Part shown: positions 1 to 5,243 of the stretch, piece by piece
Layout: every line of letters begins with the position of its first letter
How positions within the stretch are numbered: position 1 is the first letter of the stretch
From: JASJHI01 sp033791105
GTDB taxonomy: Bacteria; Actinomycetota; Acidimicrobiia; Acidimicrobiales; Ilumatobacteraceae
Length of the DNA stretch: 5,675 nucleotides
Reading direction: 5' to 3'
NCBI GenBank assembly: GCA_033791105.1
Contig: JASJHI010000275.1
Location: 1 to 5,675 of the forward strand
Made by a program: the position numbers and the translations under genes
The notes under the pieces: generated by a model
The model's input: only the letters and a program-made list of their open reading frames with translations
Database searches by the model: none
Told to the model about the DNA's origin: nothing

Positions 1-293
1 TCGTTGAGCGCCACTGCGAATGCCGAAAACGTCGTGAAGCCGCCGAGCAGCCCGGTGATGGTGAACGACCAGCCGATCGTGCCGGGACGGAGCCGACGCG
101 CAGCGATACCGATCGCCATGCTCCCGATGACGTTGACCAGCAGGATCGTCCACTCCCACGACGGACCCGACGTCTCGGTGAACCACATCTCCGCGACGCT
201 CCAGCGCGCGATCGACCCGAGTGCGCCGCCGGCCGTCACTGCCACGAGGACGCTGGGCGCGAGCCCATCGCGTTCGCTTGGGAACAGCTGCAC
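1..293 (-). CDS. crcB: Fluoride channel CrcB/FluC (5' part, cut by window edge)
   Basis: Small membrane protein of the CrcB/FluC family, which works as a dual-topology dimer to let fluoride leave the cytoplasm. The window holds 97 complete codons from the N-terminus; the family is usually about 110-130 residues, so the last quarter lies beyond position 1. Visible family marks: the first helix with GGALGSIAR (about residues 22-30, ending in the conserved Arg), the second helix with LLVNVIGS (51-58, pore Asn54), and the third helix with GLLGGFTTFSAF (81-92), which contains the helix break and the two channel-lining Phe residues, F89 and F92. A TAG lies in frame at 303-305, so the start must follow it. 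GTG at 291-293 is the first usable start; GTG at 243-245 or 237-239 would trim too much of helix 1. No good Shine-Dalgarno is seen. The gene is transcribed away from the response regulator. The family call is firm; the start is less certain. Confidence 0.9.
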   Translation of the reverse strand, partial: MQLFPSERDGLAPSVLVAVTAGGALGSIARWSVAEMWFTETSGPSWEWTILLVNVIGSMAIGIAARRLRPGTIGWSFTITGLLGGFTTFSAFAVALN

Positions 294-321
294 GAGTCGT
301 GCCTAGCAGGGACGCACGCGG

Positions 322-370
322 ACCGATTCACCCGGACCGGTTCGGCGGAGGAACCACCGCACCGATTCAC
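322..370. repeat. 10-bp direct repeat ACCGATTCAC in the crcB/regulator divergent region
   Basis: ACCGATTCAC occurs at 322-331 and again, identically, at 361-370, 39 bp apart. The second copy runs into the proposed tandem operator at 366-383, and both copies carry the TTCAC core of that operator. The upstream copy could be an additional half-site for the regulator or chance; it has no 11-bp partner. Confidence 0.5.
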
Positions 371-383
371 ACTCGACTCTCAC
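366..383 (+). promoter_or_regulatory. Candidate autoregulatory operator, 7-4-7 tandem repeat
   Basis: TTCACAC (366-372), a 4-nt spacer, then CTCTCAC (377-383). Each differs by one base from TTCTCAC, the consensus of the array found before the secreted-protein gene at 2534-2573. Two 7-bp direct repeats with 11-bp spacing is the known binding geometry of OmpR/PhoB-type winged-helix regulators, and such a regulator is encoded immediately downstream. The site ends 10 nt before a possible -10 hexamer, the class II activator position seen at PhoB promoters. That the downstream regulator binds here is inference. Confidence 0.5.
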
Positions 384-393
384 CCTCAGCGGG

Positions 394-399
394 CACACT
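394..399 (+). promoter_or_regulatory. Candidate -10 element of the two-component operon
   Basis: CACACT lies 7 nt before the ATG at 407, so transcription would begin at or next to the start codon and the mRNA would be leaderless. The hexamer is a weak match to TANNNT (it has A2 and T6), and no -35 at normal spacing is seen, which fits an activator-dependent promoter whose operator (366-383) occupies the -35 region. Confidence 0.35.
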
Positions 400-406
400 G
401 GTGCCG

Positions 407-1126
407 ATGTCTCCCACCTCCTCCGCAGGCGCAGCGCGCGTGCTCGTCGCTGAGGACGATCGCGCGGTGCGGGTCTCACTCGAGCGGGCGCTCGAACTCG
501 AGGGCTACCGGGTCGTCGCCGTCACCAACGGTGCCGAAGCGCTCGAAGCGGTCGAGGACGAGCCGCCGGATGTGATCCTGCTCGACGTTTCGATGCCGCT
601 GGTCGACGGGCTCACTGTGTGCCGCGTGCTCCGCGCCGAGAACAATCACGTGCCTGTGCTGATGCTGACCGCGCGGACCGAGGCGACCCACCGCATCGCC
701 GGACTCGACGCCGGCGCCGACGACTACCTCCCGAAGCCGTACGATCTCGGCGAGTTGCTGGCGCGCATCCGGGCGTTGTTGCGGCGGTCCAGCTATGAGA
801 ATGCAGACGACGGCGACGCTCCCGACGACCTGATGCTCGGCGACCTGCGGCTCGAACCCGGGGCTCGGCGGGCGTTTCGCGGCGGTCGGGAGATCGAGCT
901 GTCGAAAACCGAGTTCGACCTGCTCGCCCTGCTCGTCGAGAACGCTGGGATCGTGCTCGATCACACGACGATCTACGAACGGATCTGGAACTACGACTTC
1001 GGCCCCGACTCGAAGAACCTCGCTGTCTACATCGGCTATCTCCGCCGCAAGACCGAGGCAGGCGACGACGATCGCCTGATCCACACCGTCCGGGGTGTCG
1101 GTTACACAGCGCGGGCCGACTCGTGA
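407..1126 (+). CDS. OmpR/PhoB-family response regulator, MprA-like
   Basis: DNA-binding response regulator of 239 residues, normal length for the family. The N-terminal receiver domain (about 11-127) has the acidic pair D17/D18, phospho-acceptor D60 in LLDVSMP, T88 in the LTAR motif and K110 in LPKPYD. A short acidic linker (about 130-141) leads to the C-terminal winged-helix domain (about 142-236) with the typical LSKTEFDLL (165-173), VYIGYLRRK (207-215) and HTVRGVGY (226-233) blocks. Phosphorylation by the downstream kinase should promote tandem binding to 11-bp-spaced direct repeats. The overall pattern, especially YLRRKTEA followed by RLIHTVRGVGY, resembles mycobacterial MprA, an envelope-stress regulator; orthology is not proved. 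ATG 407 is chosen because conserved sequence begins soon after it and a -10-like hexamer sits 7 nt upstream; the frame remains open upstream but has no family sequence. No Shine-Dalgarno is visible. Stop at 1124-1126, 16 nt before the kinase gene. Confidence 0.97.
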   Translation: MSPTSSAGAARVLVAEDDRAVRVSLERALELEGYRVVAVTNGAEALEAVEDEPPDVILLDVSMPLVDGLTVCRVLRAENNHVPVLMLTARTEATHRIAGLDAGADDYLPKPYDLGELLARIRALLRRSSYENADDGDAPDDLMLGDLRLEPGARRAFRGGREIELSKTEFDLLALLVENAGIVLDHTTIYERIWNYDFGPDSKNLAVYIGYLRRKTEAGDDDRLIHTVRGVGYTARADS

Positions 1127-1130
1127 CAGC

Positions 1131-1135
1131 GGGAG
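1131..1135 (+). promoter_or_regulatory. Ribosome binding site that sets the kinase start
   Basis: GGGAG lies 7 nt before GTG 1143. It supports that GTG over the in-frame upstream GTG at 1095, which would overlap the end of the regulator gene and add a polar tail before the first membrane helix. Confidence 0.6.
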
Positions 1136-1142
1136 CGATGTC

Positions 1143-2447
1143 GTGAGCCTCCGCTGGAAGATAGCGCTCGCGTTGGCGGGCGTGGCCTTGCTCGCCACGA
1201 CCGCGGTCGGCATCGTCAGCTATCGATCCACCGCCAGCCGGCTGATCGCCGAGGTCGACCATCAGATCGAGCAGGCGATACCGCGGGTGTCGCGCACCGG
1301 CCGATCCGGTCGCGTCCCCGATGCCGGCATCCTCGACGTGTACTGGGTACGGGTGTTGTCGGGCGACGGCGAGATCGTCGCGACGTCGTTCGAGCGCGAG
1401 GTCCCCGCAGGTGATCTCGATGAGCTGTACGACGAGCCGCTCGCATATGCGCGCTCGACACAGTCCGTCGATGGTGAACAGTTTCGCGTGCACTCGATCG
1501 GGGTGCCGGGCGGGGCGGTCCAGGTCGCCCGGTCCCTCGACGAGGTCGACCGCGTACTCGACGACCTCCGTCGGCGTACCGCGCTCCTCGTCATCGTCGT
1601 CTCGCTCGGTGCCGCGCTCGTCGGTTGGGTCATCGCGTCCGGCGTCGCCGGACCCCTGCGTCGGCTCACCAGTGCCGCCGAGGAGGTCGGGGCGTCCGGA
1701 GAGTTCGACGTCGAGGTCGAGGCCCATGGGAGCGACGAGGTCGGTCGCCTGACCGTCGCATTCAGCGAGATGCTGGACGCGTTGTCGCGTTCGCGGACGG
1801 CCCAGCAGCGGCTCGTGGACGACGCGGGACACGAACTGCGCACTCCGCTCACGAGTCTGCGCACCAACCTTGCGGTGCTCCGGCGTCATGGCGAACTGTC
1901 CGAGGACACCCGTGGCAGCATTCTGTCGGATCTCGACGACGAGGTGACCGAGCTGACGTCGCTCGTCAACGAGTTGGTCGCCGTCGCCGGCGGGGAGCGG
2001 TTGGCCGAGGCACCGCGATCGGTGGACCTCGGACCGCTCGTGAACGAAGTCGCCGGACGGGTCTCCCGCCGGCGCGACCGGGAGGTCGTTGTCGAAGTCA
2101 CGTCCCCGGCGACGGTCGAGGCGGAGCCGGCCGCCGTGGACCGGGCAGTGACGAACCTGATCGACAATGCCTGCAAGTTCGATCAAACCGGTGGCCCGAT
2201 CGAGGTCCGCCTCGACGGTGGAGCGATCAGCGTGCTCGACCGTGGACCGGGCATCCCCGCCGAGGATGCCGCGCACGTCTTCGACCGCTTCTATCGCGCC
2301 GACACGGCGCGCACGCTGCCGGGATCAGGACTGGGGCTGGCGATCGACGCCGAGATGGCTGCGCGCAACGACGGCGAAGTGTTCGTCGAGCATCGCGCCG
2401 GAGGCGGCGCCATCGTCGGGTTCCGGCTTCCGCCGAGCGAAGGCTGA
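1143..2447 (+). CDS. Membrane sensor histidine kinase, MprB-like partner of the regulator
   Basis: Sensor kinase of 434 residues. The first transmembrane helix is about 7-27, the second about 147-168; between them is an extracytoplasmic sensor region of roughly 119 residues with no domain I recognise. A HAMP linker follows (about 169-221, with conserved P171 and a DEVGRL element). The dimerisation domain carries the phospho-acceptor H230 in GHELRTPLTSL, and the ATPase domain has the N box (N338, N342), the G1 box DRGPGIP (366-372), the F box VFDRFYR (379-385) and the G2 box GSGLGLAI (394-401). It should autophosphorylate H230 and pass the phosphate to D60 of the regulator encoded just upstream. 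The H box resembles mycobacterial MprB, but the protein is shorter. After GLGLAI the sequence continues with acidic D402 and ends the helix NDGEV, where VxxIVxxHGG-like residues are usual. GTG 1143 is preferred because of GGGAG 7 nt upstream. Confidence 0.96.
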   Translation: MSLRWKIALALAGVALLATTAVGIVSYRSTASRLIAEVDHQIEQAIPRVSRTGRSGRVPDAGILDVYWVRVLSGDGEIVATSFEREVPAGDLDELYDEPLAYARSTQSVDGEQFRVHSIGVPGGAVQVARSLDEVDRVLDDLRRRTALLVIVVSLGAALVGWVIASGVAGPLRRLTSAAEEVGASGEFDVEVEAHGSDEVGRLTVAFSEMLDALSRSRTAQQRLVDDAGHELRTPLTSLRTNLAVLRRHGELSEDTRGSILSDLDDEVTELTSLVNELVAVAGGERLAEAPRSVDLGPLVNEVAGRVSRRRDREVVVEVTSPATVEAEPAAVDRAVTNLIDNACKFDQTGGPIEVRLDGGAISVLDRGPGIPAEDAAHVFDRFYRADTARTLPGSGLGLAIDAEMAARNDGEVFVEHRAGGGAIVGFRLPPSEG

Positions 2448-2468
2448 GTCCGCTCGACCTCGGACTCA
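2445..2468 (+). terminator. Hairpin over the kinase stop codon, possible terminator
   Basis: Perfect 8-bp inverted repeat, TGAGTCCG (2445-2452) and CGGACTCA (2461-2468), with an 8-nt loop. The left arm begins with the kinase TGA stop. No T-run follows, so it is not a classical intrinsic terminator; it may be a U-less actinobacterial-type terminator or an mRNA-stabilising end. Confidence 0.45.
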
Positions 2469-2533
2469 CCGCAGTCGTCAGGCGGCTGGTCGACAGATCA
2501 CACCGGGTTCGGGTGAGCGCAGCGTCGAGCAGG

Positions 2534-2573
2534 TTCTCACCACCTTCTTACGTTGTTCCGACTCGCTCTTCAC
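2534..2573 (+). promoter_or_regulatory. Four-copy 11-bp-phased operator array before the secreted-protein gene
   Basis: Four 7-bp elements are separated by exactly 4 nt each: TTCTCAC (2534-2540), TTCTTAC (2545-2551), TTCCGAC (2556-2562) and TCTTCAC (2567-2573). All keep the final AC; the mismatches to TTCTCAC are 0, 1, 2 and 2. This is the tandem direct-repeat layout of OmpR/PhoB-family operators and shares its consensus with the pair before the regulator gene (366-383). The last repeat ends 10 nt before a -10-like hexamer, as it does there. Four repeats would accommodate two regulator dimers. That the regulator encoded at 407-1126 binds here is inferred from pattern and proximity. Confidence 0.55.
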
Positions 2574-2583
2574 GTCGGTTCGT

Positions 2584-2589
2584 CACGAT
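2584..2589 (+). promoter_or_regulatory. Candidate -10 element of the secreted-protein gene
   Basis: CACGAT (A2, A5 and T6 of TATAAT) starts 11 nt after the last operator repeat ends, the same distance as CACACT before the regulator. Transcription would begin near 2596-2597, giving a leader of about 41 nt that contains the GAAAGGA ribosome site. A -35 is not visible, consistent with activator dependence. Confidence 0.35.
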
Positions 2590-2618
2590 GTGGATGGTTC
2601 CGACCCCCCGACCGTCTC

Positions 2619-2625
2619 GAAAGGA
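2619..2625 (+). promoter_or_regulatory. Ribosome binding site of the secreted-protein gene
   Basis: GAAAGGA lies 12 nt before ATG 2638. The spacing is rather long but this is the only purine-rich stretch in the leader, and it supports ATG 2638 rather than the in-frame GTG at 2590. Confidence 0.45.
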
Positions 2626-2637
2626 CACCCGTACGAG

Positions 2638-3339
2638 ATGAACAGTGACAAGACAACCAAGCGAGCCGTTGCGCTCGGATTGACCGCCGGCCTGGTCGGT
2701 GGTGGTGCGGCGGGGTTCGTCTTCGGTGTGCCCGGGATCTCAGGCGCAGCGAGCAGCGATCAAGCGGCAATCGTCGTGGCGCAGACCGATACCGACACGG
2801 GTACCGATGCCGATCCAGAGACCGATGTCGAGACCCCGCCGAGGCCCGAGCCCGGTGTGCACATGCGTGAAACACTTCAGGAACTCGTCGACGCCGGCAC
2901 CATCAGCGCCGAACAGGCCGATGCCGTCGTCGAACACCTCGGTTCACAGATTGCCGAGCGACGAGGCGATCGCGGACATGGCCGCCGCGGTGGATCGTTC
3001 GGGCGGGCGGGCGCGTTCGGAGCGGCGACAGCGTTGACGGATGTGCTCGGCATGGAACCCGAGGAGTTGCGCGAGGCGGTGCGGAGCGGATCGACCATCG
3101 CGGAGATCGCCGAGACCAATGGCATTCCGGTCGAAGACGTCGTGGCAGCGATGGTCGCCGAGGCGACCGAGCGACACGACGCGGCTGTCGAGAGCGGACG
3201 TGTCGATTCGGACATCGCATCGGACAAGGCGGAGATGATCGAGGAGCGCGTGACCGCCCACGTCAACGGTGAGCATCCCGCATTCGGTCGGCGTTCTGCA
3301 GGACCGATCGGAGAGGCCCCGGTCGACGGCGAGACCTGA
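2638..3339 (+). CDS. Secreted helical protein of unknown function, probable regulon member
   Basis: I do not recognise a named family. The 233-residue product starts with a signal-peptide-like segment: basic n-region (K5, K8, R9), an Ala/Gly/Val-rich core (about 10-31) and possible cleavage near SGAAS (35-39). It could instead be a signal anchor. Next comes an acidic Thr/Asp-rich and Pro-rich linker (50-73), a predicted helical segment with LVDAGTISAEQADAVVEHL (83-101), a basic Gly/Arg stretch (108-125), then a helical domain with MEPEELREAVRSG and TIAEIAETNGIPVEDVV (139-169) and a last segment (182-211) that resembles residues 82-111 at an exact 100-residue offset (V84/V184, G87/G187, A94/A194, E99/E199 identical; D/E, A/S, I/V conservative). 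Such helical repeats recur in exported actinobacterial proteins, but I know of no function. There is no Cys and no catalytic motif. It sits right after the sensor kinase behind a four-copy regulator-type operator, suggesting an envelope-stress or kinase-modulating role; this is inference. Start chosen for the signal peptide and GAAAGGA upstream. Confidence 0.85.
   Translation: MNSDKTTKRAVALGLTAGLVGGGAAGFVFGVPGISGAASSDQAAIVVAQTDTDTGTDADPETDVETPPRPEPGVHMRETLQELVDAGTISAEQADAVVEHLGSQIAERRGDRGHGRRGGSFGRAGAFGAATALTDVLGMEPEELREAVRSGSTIAEIAETNGIPVEDVVAAMVAEATERHDAAVESGRVDSDIASDKAEMIEERVTAHVNGEHPAFGRRSAGPIGEAPVDGET
2884..3264 (+). repeat. Diverged internal duplication in the secreted protein
   Basis: Residues 83-109 (2884-2964) and 183-209 (3184-3264) align without gaps at an offset of 100: each has V-acid-small-G, then a hydrophobic residue, then a long amphipathic helix. 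Identity is low (about four of 27), with several conservative pairs, so this is suggestive rather than certain. A helix-turn-helix-like block (139-172) lies between them. Confidence 0.35.
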
Positions 3340-3364
3340 GTCTCGACCGGCCCGTCATCGACGG
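3319..3364 (+). terminator. Complex hairpin over the secreted-protein stop codon, probable terminator
   Basis: CCGGTCGA (3319-3326) pairs perfectly with TCGACCGG (3343-3350). Inside, CGAGAC (3330-3335) pairs with GTCTCG (3340-3345), leaving the tetraloop CTGA that contains the TGA stop; the two pairings are partly exclusive alternatives. A second small hairpin, CCGTC (3352-3356) with GACGG (3360-3364), follows at once. No T-run is present. Tandem GC-rich hairpins between this gene and the ABC-F gene argue for termination here. Confidence 0.5.
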
Positions 3365-3397
3365 TCGGCGCGCCGCGGTACGGGCGCCGTGTGGCTC

Positions 3398-3403
3398 TAT
3401 CGT
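3398..3403 (+). promoter_or_regulatory. Candidate -10 element of the ABC-F gene
   Basis: TATCGT fits TANNNT and ends 7 nt before GTG 3411, so transcription would start at the start codon. There is no Shine-Dalgarno before the GTG, which agrees with a leaderless transcript. No convincing -35 is seen. Confidence 0.35.
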
Positions 3404-3410
3404 CCACCCG

Positions 3411-5183
3411 GTGATCTGCGTCGATCTCGCCGGCGTCGGCGTCGCCCAGCCGGACAAGGTGCTGTTCGCCGATGTCGCCGTCACGATCCACCGCGGCGAC
3501 CGGGTCGCGGTCGTTGGCGTGAACGGCTCGGGGAAGACGACGCTGCTGCGAATCCTCGACGGATCGCTCGATCCCGACGATGGTGTCGCGCGATTCGGAC
3601 GCGGCGTGCGGATCGCGTCGCTCGAGCAGGATCCGACACTTCCCGCCGGGACGGTTCGTCAGTACCTCGGCGGCGACCACCTCGTCGCGGCAGCAGCGAC
3701 ATCGCTCGGGGTGCAGCCCCTGTTCGAGCGACCGACCGACGAGTTGTCCGGAGGCCAGGCGAAGAGGGTGGCGCTGGCCAAGGTGCTGGCCGACGATCAG
3801 CACGGGCACCACGATCTGCTGGTGCTCGACGAACCGACGAATCATCTCGACCTCGAGGCGATCGAGTGGCTCGAACAGCGACTCCGGCGACTGTCGGCGG
3901 CGCTCGTGATCGTCACCCACGATCGTCATCTCCTCGACCTGGTGACGACCGATGTCGGGCCGAGCAAGGTCGTCGAGCTCGACGCCGGGCGGGCGTATGT
4001 GCATCAGGCGCTCGCCGGGCGCAGCGCCTATGCAGCGACGCTCGACGCGCGGGCGACGAGGATCGTGCAGCAGGCGAAGGCCGAGTCGACCCGCAAGGTG
4101 CTCGCCCGCCAGGAGTTGGCGTGGCTGCGGCGCGGCGCACCGGCTCGCAGTTCGAAGCCAAAGGCGCGACTGCGAAGTGCCGCCGAGATCGTGTCGGGCG
4201 GCCCCTCCGGCAGGGACATCCGCGACTCCGACCTCGACCTCGGCTACGAGAGCCGCCGACTCGGCAACCAGGGGATCGAGTTGGAGAGTGTCGGCCAACG
4301 CTTCGGCGACCACCTCGTGTTGGACGATGTGAATCTCGTGATCGAGCCCGGGGCGCGGCTCGCCGTGGTCGGCGCGAACGGCTCGGGCAAGACCACGCTC
4401 CTCGATCTCATCGCCGGCCGGAGCGAGCCGACGGCCGGGCGCATTACGCGCGGCAAGACGGTCGTCGTCGGCTACGCCGACCAGCACTCGGCTGCCCTCG
4501 ATCCCGATGCCGTCGTCCGAGAGATCGTGGCGGGTCCCTACCGGCAACCGGACCACGAGGACCGCGCCCTGCTCGAGCGGTTCTGGTTCGACACTCCCGC
4601 GCAGTTCGCGCCGGTCCGGATGTTGTCGGGAGGGGAGCGTCGGCGCCTCGTACTGGTGACCGTGCTGGCGGCCAAGCCCAACGTGCTGGTACTCGACGAG
4701 CCGACCAACGATCTCGACCTCGACACGCTGCGCGCCCTCGAGGTGTTCTTCGACGAGTGGCCGGGGGCGCTCGTCGCCGCGAGCCATGACCGCGCGTTCC
4801 TGGATCGGGTCGCGGACCACGTCATCGCGGTCGGCGACGGCCGAATACGGCGCGTGCCCGGTGGGGTCGCCGGCGGGCTCGCCGAGCGCGACGTCGAGCG
4901 TGCGTCGGCCGCGCTCGCGACGACACGCTCGTCCCACGGGAACACGCGCGCGAAGAAGGTCGCGGCCGGCCCGAGTCCGTCGACGATCGGTCGGCGACTC
5001 CGCGAGACGGAGCAGGCGATGGTCAAGGCGCAGCGTCGAGTCGAGGCGCTGACCGACGAACTGGCGACGGTGAACGAGCACCAGGATCTGCAACGCATCG
5101 GCGAGGAACTCACCGCGGCACAGGGCGAATTGGACAACTTCGAGGAGCGCTGGCTCGAGCTGGCAGAACTCCAGGACGGATGA
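3411..5183 (+). CDS. ABC-F family ATPase, Uup-type (ribosome-associated)
   Basis: Soluble protein of 590 residues with two ABC ATPase domains on one chain and no membrane segment, the ABC-F architecture. Members bind the ribosomal E site and act on translation, antibiotic protection or, for Uup, also genome stability. Domain 1: Walker A GVNGSGKT (36-43), signature LSGGQ (112-116), Walker B with catalytic E141 in LDEPTNHLD, H-loop H170. The linker (about 212-265) carries the basic ELAWLRRG and KARLRSA elements of the P-site-tRNA-interaction arm. Domain 2: Walker A GANGSGKT (321-328), signature LSGGE (405-409), E430 in LDEPTNDLD, H459. The C-terminal part (about 505-590) has a Uup-like coiled coil ending ERWLELAELQDG, where E. 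coli Uup has a similar ERWEYLEAL tail. Only about 68 residues separate Walker A and signature in domain 1, clearly fewer than in E. coli Uup, so its helical insertion is reduced. GTG 3411 is supported by homology starting immediately and TATCGT 7 nt upstream. Specific substrate or antibiotic cannot be named. Confidence 0.95.
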   Translation: MICVDLAGVGVAQPDKVLFADVAVTIHRGDRVAVVGVNGSGKTTLLRILDGSLDPDDGVARFGRGVRIASLEQDPTLPAGTVRQYLGGDHLVAAAATSLGVQPLFERPTDELSGGQAKRVALAKVLADDQHGHHDLLVLDEPTNHLDLEAIEWLEQRLRRLSAALVIVTHDRHLLDLVTTDVGPSKVVELDAGRAYVHQALAGRSAYAATLDARATRIVQQAKAESTRKVLARQELAWLRRGAPARSSKPKARLRSAAEIVSGGPSGRDIRDSDLDLGYESRRLGNQGIELESVGQRFGDHLVLDDVNLVIEPGARLAVVGANGSGKTTLLDLIAGRSEPTAGRITRGKTVVVGYADQHSAALDPDAVVREIVAGPYRQPDHEDRALLERFWFDTPAQFAPVRMLSGGERRRLVLVTVLAAKPNVLVLDEPTNDLDLDTLRALEVFFDEWPGALVAASHDRAFLDRVADHVIAVGDGRIRRVPGGVAGGLAERDVERASAALATTRSSHGNTRAKKVAAGPSPSTIGRRLRETEQAMVKAQRRVEALTDELATVNEHQDLQRIGEELTAAQGELDNFEERWLELAELQDG

Positions 5184-5228
5184 TCGAACAGCTGCGCCAC
5201 AGCCTGCGTTCCCGTGACACCTGATCCC

Positions 5229-5234
5229 TAGAGT
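5229..5234 (+). promoter_or_regulatory. Candidate -10 element of the helicase gene
   Basis: TAGAGT fits TANNNT and ends 9 nt before ATG 5244 in the 60-bp gap after the ABC-F gene. Transcription would start about 2-3 nt before the ATG, so the mRNA would be almost leaderless. GAGAAG directly abuts the ATG and is too close to serve as a ribosome site. Read-through from the ABC-F gene is not excluded, since I see no strong terminator in the gap. Confidence 0.3.
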
Positions 5235-5243
5235 GACGAGAAG

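Noticed and set aside
4..306. Plus-strand open frame of 100 codons at the left edge
   Set aside because: It is antisense to clear CrcB/FluC sequence and has no family features of its own.
294..406. Fluoride riboswitch upstream of crcB
   Set aside because: I looked for the crcB-motif pseudoknot pattern on the minus strand of the divergent region and could not recognise it; a covariance-model search would decide.
221..406. Longer N-terminus for the response regulator
   Set aside because: The frame is open back to 221 but encodes Arg-rich sequence unlike any receiver domain and overlaps the crcB gene.
1095..1142. Upstream GTG 1095 as kinase start
   Set aside because: It would overlap the regulator gene by 32 bases and lacks a ribosome site, while GTG 1143 has GGGAG at 7 nt.
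612..2276. Open frame of about 554 codons on the minus strand, opposite the regulator and kinase
   Set aside because: The product is Arg/Asp/Gly-rich without motifs, while the plus strand encodes complete two-component proteins.
2588..2641. 17-codon open frame whose TGA overlaps ATG 2638 (ATGA), a possible leader peptide with translational coupling
   Set aside because: No ribosome site precedes it, and if the proposed -10 at 2584-2589 is right its start codon lies upstream of the transcript.
5191..5203. GCTG/CAGC hairpin after the ABC-F gene as a terminator
   Set aside because: Only four base pairs and no T-run; too weak to call.
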